Source: Sphingobacterium sp. (GTDB taxonomy: Bacteria > Bacteroidota > Bacteroidia > Sphingobacteriales > Sphingobacteriaceae). Taken from it: a DNA stretch of 39,490 bases. Positions 9,350-17,988 of this stretch are shown here, piece after piece. The notes below the pieces were generated by a model, which saw nothing but the letters and a program-made list of their open reading frames with translations, did not search any database and was not told the origin of the DNA. Position 1 is the first letter of the stretch; the number at the start of each line of letters is the position of its first letter. A program made the position numbers and the translations under genes. The stretch lies in assembly GCA_031253985.1 (NCBI GenBank), contig JAIRVH010000094.1, positions 1-39,490 of the forward strand, given 5' to 3'.

Positions 9350-9380
9350 TTGCATATAAAAAGCAATTTATCTAAGTTTG
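9350..9380 (+). promoter_or_regulatory. Bacteroidota-type promoter directly before the DUF4254 gene
   Basis: TTG at 9350-9352 and TAAGTTTG at 9373-9380 are separated by 20 bases, the usual -33/-7 spacing. The -7 box ends 4 bases before the ATG at 9385, so transcription would begin at or very near the A of the start codon (a leaderless mRNA). The inverted repeat GCAATT-A-AATTGC at 9341-9353 overlaps the -33 element and could be an operator. Confidence 0.5.
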
Positions 9381-9384
9381 TACC

Positions 9385-9990
9385 ATGATTAGTGCAATAG
9401 CAAATCCAATTTTTCAGCGTGCTATCCAGGATTACCACGTATACGACCAGATTGATCATCCAATCCAAAATCCGTATGACAAACAATCCTTAGAACATCT
9501 CCTCTATTTAAAATGCTGGATTGATACCGTCCAATGGCATATGGAAGATGTGGTACGTAATCCTTCGATTGACCCCAAAGATGGCTTATATTGGAAAAGA
9601 CGGATTGACGAATCAAATCAATACCGTACCGATACCGTGGAGTATATTGACAGTTATTTCCTACAAAAATTTCAAGATATACAAGCAGGTCCTACAGCAA
9701 CAATCAACACAGAAAGTCCAGCATGGGCTATAGATAGACTCTCCATTCTGGCTTTAAAAATCTACCACATGGAACAGGAAACATTACGGACAGATGCTTC
9801 AGAAGCACATATCATTTCCTGCCAAGAAAAGTTAAACGTTTTATTGGAACAAAGGAAAGATTTATCCCAAAGTATTGATGAATTGATGACCGCCATCGCA
9901 TCAGGCGATAAATACATGAAAGTCTATAAACAGATGAAAATGTACAATGATCCATCATTGAACCCTGTCTTATATTCATCAGGAAAATAA
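9385..9990 (+). CDS. DUF4254 family protein, first gene of the glycan locus
   Basis: 201 residues with no signal peptide or membrane segment; soluble and mostly helical by composition. It matches the DUF4254 family by its N-terminal pattern (NPIFQRAIQDYH, then LEHLLYLKCWIDTVQWHMED). The family has no proven reaction that I know of; in Bacteroidota it is habitually next to a GT9 heptosyltransferase-like gene, as here (3-base gap), so a role in lipopolysaccharide synthesis is inferred from context. The ATG lies 5 bases past a -7-like box, which may make the message leaderless. Confidence 0.8.
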   Translation: MISAIANPIFQRAIQDYHVYDQIDHPIQNPYDKQSLEHLLYLKCWIDTVQWHMEDVVRNPSIDPKDGLYWKRRIDESNQYRTDTVEYIDSYFLQKFQDIQAGPTATINTESPAWAIDRLSILALKIYHMEQETLRTDASEAHIISCQEKLNVLLEQRKDLSQSIDELMTAIASGDKYMKVYKQMKMYNDPSLNPVLYSSGK

Positions 9991-9993
9991 ACC

Positions 9994-11019
9994 ATGTCCT
10001 TACCGCAACGGATCATAGTAACGCGATTTTCAGCTATGGGCGATGTTGCCATGGTTGCTTCGGTCTTGAAAGAATTCTGCACGCAGTATCCTGCCGTGGA
10101 AATCATTATGGTCAGTAGGCAATTCTTTGCCCCGTTTTTTGAAGGAATAAAAAATATACGCTTTCACGCGATTGACCCCAAAACAACGCATCAAGGATTT
10201 TGGGGGTTGGTTCGGCTAAAAAAGGAACTGGCTAGATATAGGGCAGATGCCGTCGCTGACTTACATTTCAATTTACGTTCACGTGTAATTGATCTCTTAT
10301 TTTCCCTATCAGGCGTAAAAGTCAAACAGCTGGATAAAGGACGTGCAGAGAAGAGAGCTTTAACCCGGGAGAACAACAAAATTAAAGTACCGTTGAAGCG
10401 AACAGTGGAACGCTATGCAGATGTATTTCGCGCATTAGGTTTTAAATTTGAGCTCAGCAATAAATTGGTTCCTAATTTGCAGGATGTACCCAAAGCGGCT
10501 TTTAGTATGTTTGGTAACTTCGATCGAAAGAAAATCGGCATTGCCCCATTTGCACAGCATCGTTATAAGATTTTTCCGCAAACCAAAATGGAAAATGTGA
10601 TAGACGCATTGACGCACAATGGCTATGACGTCTTGTTATTTGGCGGCGGTGAACAGGAATTCCAAATTGCCCAAAACTGGACAGAGCGATTTCCCAATAC
10701 CTATAATACAATAGGCAAATTTTCGTTACGGGAAGAACTCGATTTAATCTCTAACTTAGCTCTCATGATCAGTATGGACTCTTCGGGGCTTCATATGGCC
10801 TCTCTCATGGGCGTAAGGTGCCTTTCTCTATGGGGATCAACCCATCCCTATGCTGGATTCACAGGATATGGGCAACAGCTAACCGATTGCATCCAGGTAG
10901 AACACCCCAATCGACCGAGCTCAGTATACGGCAACAAGCCCTGTAATTGTGATGGCATAGAGGCGATCGATTTAATTACATCGGAAATGGTGATTAAAAA
11001 AATAAGCGCAATAGGATGA
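9994..11019 (+). CDS. Glycosyltransferase family 9 (heptosyltransferase-like)
   Basis: 341-residue GT-B enzyme of the ADP-heptose:LPS heptosyltransferase family (WaaC/WaaF/RfaF type). The N-terminus RIIVTRFSAMGDVAM is the usual RxxxIGD-like opening. The C-terminal donor-binding domain has FGGGEQEFQIA and then MDSSGLHMASLMG (about residues 260-272), where family members carry the D-S-G-xxH-xA motif. Donor and acceptor cannot be read from the sequence; many Bacteroidota lack classical heptose cores. It follows the DUF4254 gene by 3 bases and overlaps the next glycosyltransferase by 4 (ATGA). Confidence 0.9.
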   Translation: MSLPQRIIVTRFSAMGDVAMVASVLKEFCTQYPAVEIIMVSRQFFAPFFEGIKNIRFHAIDPKTTHQGFWGLVRLKKELARYRADAVADLHFNLRSRVIDLLFSLSGVKVKQLDKGRAEKRALTRENNKIKVPLKRTVERYADVFRALGFKFELSNKLVPNLQDVPKAAFSMFGNFDRKKIGIAPFAQHRYKIFPQTKMENVIDALTHNGYDVLLFGGGEQEFQIAQNWTERFPNTYNTIGKFSLREELDLISNLALMISMDSSGLHMASLMGVRCLSLWGSTHPYAGFTGYGQQLTDCIQVEHPNRPSSVYGNKPCNCDGIEAIDLITSEMVIKKISAIG

Positions 11020-12125
11020 GAATAGGATTTGATGCAAAACGCTATTTCCTAAACAAAACCGGTCTGGGAAATTATAGCCGGGACTTAATTCGTATGCTCG
11101 AAAAGTATGCTCCCGAAAATGAGTACCTGAAATATACACCAAAAACTGGTGATCAATATATTGATCAGCCTGCAATACAGGACAATATCCGCTTACCTCA
11201 GGGTTTTATTAACAGCACGTGGCCCAATATTTGGCGCAACCAGCGTATTGTTCATGATTTAAAGAACGATAAGATTGACATTTTCCACGGGCTATCAGGT
11301 GAAATCCCATTAGGATTAGCAAAGGCGCATATTAAATCCATCGTTACCATTCACGATTTAATTTTTTTAAGACATCCTGAACTTTATCATCCAATTGACC
11401 GTTGGATTTATAAAAAAAAATTCAGACATGCCTGCGAAGCGTCCGATCGCATCGTTGCCATAAGCGAATGTACTAAAAATGATATTGTCGACCTATTTCA
11501 TATCGCTGAAGACAAAATAGATGTTGTTTACCAAGGATGCCATGAAGCATTCAAAACCATCAAAACTGAAGAACAGAAGGCTGAACTTAGAAACAAGCTA
11601 AAATTACCAAAGGATTTCTTATTAAATGTTGGGACAATTGAGCCTAGAAAGAATATCTTACCTACAGTAAAAGCGATTAAAGACATCGATATTCCCCTTG
11701 TTATTGTGGGAAAGCCGACACGCTATCATCAGGAGATCATGGATTATATCCGACAAAATAACATGGAGAACAGGATCTTTTTTTTCCAGGGCTTAGCGAT
11801 GGAAGAGTTGGCAGTTCTATATGCTTCGGCAACGATTTTTATCTACCCATCAATTTACGAAGGCTTTGGCATTCCGATTATAGAAGCGCTCTACTCAGGC
11901 ACACCTGTGATCACAAGTAATATGGGCGTATTTCCAGAAGCAGGGGGTCCCGCATCTTGTTATATTGATCCTACAGATGTATCGCAGATACAGCATGCTA
12001 TAACAACGCTACTTGCAGATTCTGCCAAGCGGTATGAAATGATCGAAAAGGGGCTTGAATTTGTGCAGAAGTTTAATGACGACAAGGTTGCCAAACAAAT
12101 GGCTTCCATTTACGCCTGCTTATAA
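11016..12125 (+). CDS. Glycosyltransferase family 4
   Basis: 369 residues, GT-B fold. The N-terminus GFDAKRYFLNKTGLGNYSRD matches the glycine-rich acceptor loop of GT4 enzymes. The donor-site signature is complete: NVGTIEPRKN (about 205-215) and E-G-F-G-I-P-I-I-E-A (about 281-290). It retains the sugar from a nucleotide donor with unknown specificity. It forms a three-gene run with DUF4254 and GT9 (4-base ATGA overlap). Its stop overlaps the stop of the convergent GT90 gene within TTATAA. Confidence 0.92.
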   Translation: MRIGFDAKRYFLNKTGLGNYSRDLIRMLEKYAPENEYLKYTPKTGDQYIDQPAIQDNIRLPQGFINSTWPNIWRNQRIVHDLKNDKIDIFHGLSGEIPLGLAKAHIKSIVTIHDLIFLRHPELYHPIDRWIYKKKFRHACEASDRIVAISECTKNDIVDLFHIAEDKIDVVYQGCHEAFKTIKTEEQKAELRNKLKLPKDFLLNVGTIEPRKNILPTVKAIKDIDIPLVIVGKPTRYHQEIMDYIRQNNMENRIFFFQGLAMEELAVLYASATIFIYPSIYEGFGIPIIEALYSGTPVITSNMGVFPEAGGPASCYIDPTDVSQIQHAITTLLADSAKRYEMIEKGLEFVQKFNDDKVAKQMASIYACL

Positions 12126-13079
12126 ATTGACCACTTGGCCTGTTGAAATAAAATACTTCTTCAATACATGCAGAGAAACAAGTTCTTCTTGCGCTTGATC
12201 CAAAAATAATTTCACATAAGCGTTGGCCTGTTTAACAATCGCTTCAGCGGCCTCTGGGTGATTAATATAATACTGCAGCTTTTCTTCCAAATCCGAATAA
12301 TCACTTTTAATGCAGATAAAGTGATGGTCAGGTAGCAATGTCCCCTCCATAAACCAGGTTTCATATCGTGGCATCGGCATGACAGCGATGGAATTAGACG
12401 ACATAATCCATTTCAGATTTGTCGCCACATCGTTTCCTTCCAAGGCAAGAATAAATTTGTAAGACAAGTGTCCAGTGATCGATAGATAATCTGGATCTGA
12501 AGACTTAAACGCTCTTTTTAAATCACATAATGGATGTTTGTGGTATTTCTGAAAGAAAAGTTCCCGATGGACCTGTGCAAACTCACTCCTGCCAACAAGC
12601 GCATTTTTTTTCTTCTGAAAAGCAACATGGTCGGTAATAAAGTTAAAGTGCCTGCTCTTATCCAAGTTTAACAATACCGAGTTGGCATTATCACCTGCAA
12701 TTGGCCTACTTTTCACCAGCGCAGGTTTATCCGGAATATCAATAATATCTCCAGGTAGAATTTGAAATTTCAATCGCTGATCAAAATAGTCAAGATATTC
12801 TTTACTATCAAAATAATAAACCCGAATCTTCTCCGGCATCTTATAATTTTTGATTTGAATTGCTTCATCTGACAAGGACTGCTGCGGTGATAACTTATTA
12901 TAATAGTTTACCCGAAACCGAACCCATTCAGACTCATCCATTAGGCTTTTGTTCAACAGCACTGCTGCTCTTTTTCGCAGGAGCAGCTTCGGCCTCAACT
13001 GCCGTCCAAATACACTCAGGTAATAAAAGAATTTAACATTCTTATTTTTTAAAAAGATCTTCTTGAAATTCAAACTCAT
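12120..13079 (-). CDS. GT90 / CAP10-like glycosyltransferase
   Basis: 319 residues. The C-terminal half has the GT90/CAP10 signature: KFILALEGNDVATNLKWIMS (about 208-228) and then a conserved PxxETWFMEG stretch, followed by YSDLEEKLQYYINHPEAA, as in LpsA-type lipopolysaccharide glycosyltransferases. The family moves xylose, glucose or related sugars; the donor here is unknown. It ends 6 bases inside the convergent GT4 gene. The GT32 gene lies 31 bases upstream on the same strand, so they are probably one transcript. Confidence 0.85.
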   Translation of the reverse strand: MSLNFKKIFLKNKNVKFFYYLSVFGRQLRPKLLLRKRAAVLLNKSLMDESEWVRFRVNYYNKLSPQQSLSDEAIQIKNYKMPEKIRVYYFDSKEYLDYFDQRLKFQILPGDIIDIPDKPALVKSRPIAGDNANSVLLNLDKSRHFNFITDHVAFQKKKNALVGRSEFAQVHRELFFQKYHKHPLCDLKRAFKSSDPDYLSITGHLSYKFILALEGNDVATNLKWIMSSNSIAVMPMPRYETWFMEGTLLPDHHFICIKSDYSDLEEKLQYYINHPEAAEAIVKQANAYVKLFLDQAQEELVSLHVLKKYFISTGQVVNL

Positions 13080-13110
13080 AGCATATATAAGAAATAAGAG
13101 CCGCCTTTAA

Positions 13111-13776
13111 CTAATCGTCCTTAGGTTTGACCACGGGTACACGAAGCTGCATTTTTTTCCAATGCAGTGAGCGGTCGCCGTAAATCAGGATCTTACTGAG
13201 TTTATACTTAAATTTCAGGAGCCCTTGATAATCGTCTGTTATCCGGCGATAGGAAACCTGGGGATCTTCTTTTAAAACCAAATTTATGGCCTCTGTATAA
13301 ACAGTTGGTCCCGTCATTTGATGAACATTATGTGGGTATCTATTTTCCTCTATATTTCGTACGATCAGCTCGATCGTCTTTTTCAGGAATGGATGTCCTT
13401 TATCGTATATCAATGCCCATTGTGCATAAAGACTTCGATTCTTCTCATGGGTAATAACAGCAGTATCATCAGGTCTAATAACACGATCTAACACACCAAT
13501 AATATCGCTATCTAAATCTAAATAAATACCACCATAAACATATAAAACCGCATACCTAAAAAAATCCGCTTTAGCTGCACCGATCTGCAAACGGGCAAAG
13601 GCCTTATACGTACGTTGGTCAAAATTTTCCCTGATAAGCGTATCAATTTGAGCATCATCAAAGAATTTCCTACTATAGCCTTTATTTCGCTTCAGAAATC
13701 GCCAAATATAAAACTTCGTCAACAAGGGTATCTTATTGGTTTTAAAAGTCTGATAGATAACTTTTGGAATAGCCAC
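13111..13776 (-). CDS. Glycosyltransferase family 32 (OCH1/capsular type)
   Basis: 221 residues. It starts with IPKVIYQTFKT, the family opening, and carries GAAKADFFRYAVLYVYGGIY followed by the metal-binding DLD at residues 87-89. This is the DXD glycosyltransferase sugar-binding region found in OCH1 and in capsular or LPS GT32 enzymes. Probably adds a hexose to a growing surface glycan. Upstream is a 356-bp divergent region shared with a GT2 gene; possible minus-strand -7 boxes (CAAAACTA at 13836, CAAAAATA at 13853 as read on +) lack a clear -33 partner. Confidence 0.88.
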   Translation of the reverse strand: MAIPKVIYQTFKTNKIPLLTKFYIWRFLKRNKGYSRKFFDDAQIDTLIRENFDQRTYKAFARLQIGAAKADFFRYAVLYVYGGIYLDLDSDIIGVLDRVIRPDDTAVITHEKNRSLYAQWALIYDKGHPFLKKTIELIVRNIEENRYPHNVHQMTGPTVYTEAINLVLKEDPQVSYRRITDDYQGLLKFKYKLSKILIYGDRSLHWKKMQLRVPVVKPKDD

Positions 13777-13909
13777 TTGGAATAAAAATTAAATTATAGT
13801 AATAAATAGCCTGTACAGTGTTGGAAAAATAGATTCAAAACTATATAACATGCAAAAATAGCGATATATCCCTTACAAATATCTATTTTCTTGTATTTAG
13901 TTAATCACC

Positions 13910-13929
13910 TATTGTTCTAGAGAACAATA
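13910..13929. repeat. 20-bp palindrome, candidate operator
   Basis: TATTGTTCT-AG-AGAACAATA: two perfect 9-bp arms around a 2-base centre. It is 134 bp upstream of the GT32 start and 204 bp upstream of the GT2 start. No T-run follows on either strand, so a dimeric regulator site is likelier than a terminator. Confidence 0.6.
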
Positions 13930-13986
13930 AATATTCATTTCACAAACATTTCATTTTTTTTATATTTTATTACAAAAAATATGTAA

Positions 13987-13994
13987 TATATTTG
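13987..13994 (+). promoter_or_regulatory. Candidate -7 element for the GT2 gene at 14133
   Basis: TATATTTG fits TAnnTTTG exactly. Transcription would start near 14000 and give a leader of about 130 bases that includes the inverted repeat at 14063-14096. No clear -33 TTG is found about 20 bases upstream, so confidence is limited. Confidence 0.35.
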
Positions 13995-14062
13995 TCACAA
14001 ATCAATAAAGTCCACCGTGGTGATCTACATTGTGAAAACATTAAATGTCATTTTTCAATTTG

Positions 14063-14096
14063 ATTGTAACGAATTGGTGAACTTTCACGTTACAAT
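14063..14096 (+). repeat. Nested inverted repeat upstream of the GT2 gene
   Basis: Outer arms ATTGTAACG (14063-14071) and CGTTACAAT (14088-14096) are perfect complements. Inside lies a second pair, GTGAA and TTCAC, around CT. In RNA this can fold into a bulged hairpin ending 36 bases before the TTG start; in DNA it could be a double operator. Confidence 0.5.
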
Positions 14097-14132
14097 AAAG
14101 TATGGTCCAATTTTACAATTATATCGTATACT

Positions 14133-14888
14133 TTGAGTCAAAAAATAAGCGCTTTAATCATTACGTACAATGAAGAGGACAATATAGCAGAAGTGCTCAA
14201 AAGCATGGAGTTTGCAGATGAGATCATTGTTTTGGATTCATTCAGTACAGATCGAACAGTTGAGTTAGCTGGTCTGCACCCCAAGGTTAAGATTTATCAG
14301 AACAAGTTTGAGGACTTCACCAAGCAGCGCAATTTGGCCTTGACTTATGCGAATAACGATTGGGTACTTTTTTTGGATGCCGATGAGCGTTTGACTTCGG
14401 CTTGCCAAACGGAGATATTATCGACAATAAACGATCCGCAAGCAAAAGATGCTTATTATATGTATCGGCTATTTTTCTTTTGTGGTGAACGCATTAATTT
14501 TTCGGGAACACAGAACGATAAGAACTTCCGTTTGTTCAAAAAAAGTAAAGCAACATACGACACGAAAAAGAAAGTGCATGAGACATTGCTTGTCAATGGT
14601 ACAATTGGCAGCTTAAAGAATAAGATATGGCACTATTCCTTTGCAGATTATGCGAGTTATAAGGAAAAAATGGTCCATTATGGTCAGCTTAAAGGTAAAG
14701 AGCTATACGCCAAAAATAAACGGTATTCGCTCTTCAGTCACCTGGCCAAAGTATCCTTTAAATTTTTTAAGGCATACTTTTTGAAACTAGGAATATTAGA
14801 TGGGCGACGAGGATACCAACTTTGCTACTTACAGAGTCTCAGTGTACATGAAACTTTTAAGTCATTGAAAAGAGAAGGAAAAAAATGA
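14133..14888 (+). CDS. Glycosyltransferase family 2, WaaE/KdtX-like
   Basis: 251 residues, GT-A fold. SALIITYNEEDNIAEVLKSM opens the nucleotide-binding domain, and the metal-binding LDADERL (DAD at 82-84) follows. The order and length resemble the LPS inner-core glucosyltransferases WaaE/KdtX. The only usable start is TTG at 14133: the next Met is far inside the domain and a stop lies upstream at 14067. The end overlaps the next gene by 4 bases. The acceptor is unknown; lipid A-core assembly is an inference from similarity. Confidence 0.85.
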   Translation: MSQKISALIITYNEEDNIAEVLKSMEFADEIIVLDSFSTDRTVELAGLHPKVKIYQNKFEDFTKQRNLALTYANNDWVLFLDADERLTSACQTEILSTINDPQAKDAYYMYRLFFFCGERINFSGTQNDKNFRLFKKSKATYDTKKKVHETLLVNGTIGSLKNKIWHYSFADYASYKEKMVHYGQLKGKELYAKNKRYSLFSHLAKVSFKFFKAYFLKLGILDGRRGYQLCYLQSLSVHETFKSLKREGKK

Positions 14889-15901
14889 AGATTTGTATTA
14901 TAAGCTTTGATTACTGGAACTACGACCACCATATTGTAAAGAAATTACAAGAAAAGGGTATTGATGCATCACATATTAATATGGGGGCATATAAATACAA
15001 AAATTTTGGTGAACGGGCTTCTAATGCTATAAGCAAAATTTTTCTGAATAGAAACATCAAACATATAAAGCGCCAAGAGTACGTATTAAACACCTTAGAA
15101 AAACTAGGTCCTCAAGATCAGATATTGGTGCTTAACCCCCATACCTTGGATTACAAGACTATCAAACAGATCAAATCTTATACGCCATACTTGATTTCAT
15201 ATCTGTATGATAACCTCGAGCGTTTTCCTGTAGAAGAAAAGTTGGAATTATTTGATAAGATCTATTCTTTTGAAGATAAGGACGTAAAAAAATACGGTTT
15301 TGAGAAGATAACAAACTACAATTATCTTTCTGAACAACCAATTCCGGCTGAGGAAATTGAAAACGACTTATTCTATATTACTTCCTATGACAAACGACGT
15401 ATTAAATTACTCCGTAAATTAGTATCTCGTCTCTCCGCTCTCCAAGTACGCAGTAAGATTATTGTGGTAGGAAAACAGATCTGGAAGGAGAAACTAAAGC
15501 AATTATCTTCTAGCAGACTACTTAGTAAGTATATTCAACTAAGAAAAACCCCGATATATATAGATGAAGTATTAGCCGAATATAAGAAAAACAAAGTAAT
15601 TTTGGATCTTATGCGAGATGGCCAAGAAGGATTAAGCTTTCGTATTTTTGAAGCGATGGCTTTTGAGAAAAAACTCATCACTGACAACCCTAGTATTCTG
15701 AACTATGATTTTTACGATCCTCAAAATATTCTATATATCGATAACGATCTAGAAATTCTAAACGAATCTTTTTTTCATACTCCATACAAAAGAATTTCCA
15801 CCGAATTATTTAGAAAATACACTTTAGATAATTGGCTTGACAACGTATTTGGTCTTGAACAAATCTTAAATGAAAAAAAAATTACTCTTTATAGCTCCTA
15901 A
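14885..15901 (+). CDS. CgeB-like putative glycosyltransferase, paralog A
   Basis: 338 residues, no membrane segment. I recognise no characterised relative; the C-terminal motif EGLSFRIFEAMAFEKKLIT (about 245-264), followed by YDFYDPQNILYID, resembles the donor-binding end of CgeB/YkvP-type GT-B enzymes. An N-terminal motif (YKYKNFGERASNAISKIF) and a central one (SYLYDNLERFP, FDKIYSFEDKD) are shared with the genes at 15870 and 18795, so the three are paralogs. Starts 4 bases inside the WaaE-like gene; ends 32 bases inside paralog B, with an A9 tract in the overlap. Confidence 0.7.
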   Translation: MKICIISFDYWNYDHHIVKKLQEKGIDASHINMGAYKYKNFGERASNAISKIFLNRNIKHIKRQEYVLNTLEKLGPQDQILVLNPHTLDYKTIKQIKSYTPYLISYLYDNLERFPVEEKLELFDKIYSFEDKDVKKYGFEKITNYNYLSEQPIPAEEIENDLFYITSYDKRRIKLLRKLVSRLSALQVRSKIIVVGKQIWKEKLKQLSSSRLLSKYIQLRKTPIYIDEVLAEYKKNKVILDLMRDGQEGLSFRIFEAMAFEKKLITDNPSILNYDFYDPQNILYIDNDLEILNESFFHTPYKRISTELFRKYTLDNWLDNVFGLEQILNEKKITLYSS

Positions 15902-16826
15902 TTATTACGGATTTAATGAAGTTGTCTATCAAGGATTACAATCCTATAGCGATTATGAAGTAATTGAAATAGACTCAACAAAACCCTATAAGTATAAAAA
16001 TATTGGTGAAAGAATATTCAATTTTTTCCTAAAAACTTTTAAAGGACATAATCTAAAAAAAATAAAAACTGAATTATATATCCAGCAGACCATTGAAAGA
16101 TCCGAAGAATATGATTTGCTCCTTGTAAATCGACCAGATATGTTAACAGAACAGGCATTAGAGACTGCTATTGCTAAGTCAAAAAAAAGCAAGGCAATTC
16201 TGTGGGACAGTATCAAGAAAATTCCACAATCAAATGAATATCTTGCTAAATTTGACAATGTATTAAGCTTCGACCCTGATGACTGTTATAATTATGGATT
16301 TACCCCTATCACTAATTTTTACTTTAAGGAAGCTCAAAATTGGGAGATAAAATTTGACGTCGCCCTATTGATAACATATGACAATAGAATTCATGATGCT
16401 ATCAAACTATTTCAATACTTCAACAGCCAAGGGATAAAAGCAAAAGCACGAATTTTTGTCTATAAAAAAGACCAAATCAAAGAAAAACTTCCGGAAAATA
16501 TGGAAATAATTGAGCAAATTATCCCTTTTAAAAAATCCTGTGAATATTATTTCGACAGCAAGGTCATTTTAGATCTATCACATCCGCATCAAAAGGGACT
16601 TTCTTTTCGCCCTTTTGAGGCGCTAGGATTAAAAAAGAAACTGATTACAACAGCTGAAAATGTAAAATCTCTAGAATTTTACAATACGACAAATATACTA
16701 TATCTTCAAGATATCAATAACATTGAGCTCCCTGAGGAATTTCTAAAAGATGAGTACCTTAATCCGAGTTTACAAATAACAAAAAGATACTCTTTAGAAA
16801 ATTGGGTAGAAAGCGTTACATCATAA
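15870..16826 (+). CDS. CgeB-like putative glycosyltransferase, paralog B
   Basis: 318 residues. It shares with paralogs A and C the N-terminal pattern YKYKNIGERIFNFFLKTF and the C-terminal QKGLSFRPFEALGLKKKLIT (about 235-254) followed by LEFYNTTNILYL. Between them lies DSIKKIPQSNEYLAKFDNV, equivalent to the Y-D-x-x-x-x-x-P region of A. Function is inferred from the GT-B-like C-terminus and from the locus. The ATG at 15870 is immediately followed by A9, and the start overlaps paralog A by 32 bases. The stop overlaps the next ATG (TAATG). Codon use is strongly AT-rich. Confidence 0.7.
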   Translation: MKKKLLFIAPNYYGFNEVVYQGLQSYSDYEVIEIDSTKPYKYKNIGERIFNFFLKTFKGHNLKKIKTELYIQQTIERSEEYDLLLVNRPDMLTEQALETAIAKSKKSKAILWDSIKKIPQSNEYLAKFDNVLSFDPDDCYNYGFTPITNFYFKEAQNWEIKFDVALLITYDNRIHDAIKLFQYFNSQGIKAKARIFVYKKDQIKEKLPENMEIIEQIIPFKKSCEYYFDSKVILDLSHPHQKGLSFRPFEALGLKKKLITTAENVKSLEFYNTTNILYLQDINNIELPEEFLKDEYLNPSLQITKRYSLENWVESVTS

Positions 16827-17884
16827 TGAAAAAAGATTTTATCATTTATTTCATCTGTCCGACAAATAAATATGCTAGTGGTGGTGTAAAGCAGATGTAT
16901 AGACAAGTAGATATATTAAATAACGCTGGAATTAACGCTAAAATTCTACATAAATGGTATGGGAATAAAGAGAAATGGTTAGAAAATAATCCTCCAATTT
17001 CCTATAATCCATATATCTTTAAGCAAATAAAATACATTGCTAAGTCGAAAACCATCAATATCTTCAGAAGAATAACTTTATTTCTGCTGAAGTTGGTCAG
17101 CAAAAGATTAGAAAGTAACTCAATATTGGTGTTTCCAGAATTTTATGGCTTAAATGCACATAAAATTACACCAAATTTATCGCGGGTAATATTTAATCAA
17201 AACTGCTATTATACATTTGACCATTCAACTAACTTTGAATTACAGAAAAACACATATACTGACGATAAGACTCTGGCAGTAATCACAGTATCTGAAGACT
17301 CACAAAATTACCTGAAATATGTATTTCCTGAGATCTCAATTCATAAGTTAAGGTTAGGAATAAACAATGAACTTTTCTTTTATTCTCCAGACAAAAAAAG
17401 ACAAATATGTTTTATGCCTAGAAAGTTGTCTCACGATATTTCACAAGTCATCAAAATACTCCAACTTAAAGGAATTGACAGCTCCTGGAATTTAATCCCT
17501 ATTGAAAATAAATCAGAAAAAGAAGTAGCACGGATTATGCGTGAAAGTGCAATTTTTTTAAGTTTCAATCATCGGGAAGGGTTTGGTCTACCACCCGCCG
17601 AAGCAATGGCCTGTGGCTGTATTGTTGTGGGATATAAAGGCAGAGGAGGCGCGGAATATTTTAACCCAGAATTTTCATATTCGATAGAGGAAGGAGACAT
17701 AATAGGATATGTTAATAAAATTATTTATATAGTAGGTTTATTTGAGACAAACCCAGATCTAATAACACGTCAAAGAAAACAAGCTTCAGATTTTATCTTG
17801 ACAAATTATAGTATAGCCAATGAAAGTGAGGACGTAACAGATGCATGGAAAAATACCTTAAAAAAACATAATTCGTCTTTTTAA
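16826..17884 (+). CDS. Glycosyltransferase family 4
   Basis: 352 residues from the preferred ATG at 16826, which overlaps the preceding stop as TAATG; a TTG eight codons earlier is possible but less likely. The N-terminal acceptor loop is YASGGVKQMYRQVDIL. The donor site is EGFGLPPAEAMACGCIVVGY (about 252-271), typical of GT4. Substrate unknown. It is the last gene of the 14133-17884 run. 104 bases to the next gene include a promoter-like box. Confidence 0.88.
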   Translation: MKKDFIIYFICPTNKYASGGVKQMYRQVDILNNAGINAKILHKWYGNKEKWLENNPPISYNPYIFKQIKYIAKSKTINIFRRITLFLLKLVSKRLESNSILVFPEFYGLNAHKITPNLSRVIFNQNCYYTFDHSTNFELQKNTYTDDKTLAVITVSEDSQNYLKYVFPEISIHKLRLGINNELFFYSPDKKRQICFMPRKLSHDISQVIKILQLKGIDSSWNLIPIENKSEKEVARIMRESAIFLSFNHREGFGLPPAEAMACGCIVVGYKGRGGAEYFNPEFSYSIEEGDIIGYVNKIIYIVGLFETNPDLITRQRKQASDFILTNYSIANESEDVTDAWKNTLKKHNSSF

Positions 17885-17955
17885 TCTTACATCAAAATTA
17901 TACAGTAAAAAGAAAAACACGCATACTTTATAATATTTGAAAAAACTATTTTTAG

Positions 17956-17963
17956 TAAATTTG
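17956..17963 (+). promoter_or_regulatory. Candidate -7 element for the GT2-like gene at 17989
   Basis: TAAATTTG fits TAnnTTTG, with TTTG at 17936-17939 upstream (16-base spacer, a little short). The start codon is 25 bases downstream. The gene may therefore be transcribed on its own. Confidence 0.45.
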
Positions 17964-17988
17964 GCATTCACCACAATGAATTTGGCTA

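Larger units (their letters stand above)
13777..14132. other. Divergent intergenic region inside the glycan locus
   Basis: 356 bp without a convincing ORF, strongly AT-rich, between outward-reading GT32 (-) and GT2 (+) genes. It should hold both promoters. It contains a 20-bp palindrome, a nested inverted repeat and several ATTGT/ACAAT pentamers (about 13911, 13924, 14030, 14063, 14092, 14115), all described separately. A horizontally acquired border or an unrecognised regulator site would both fit. Confidence 0.6.
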
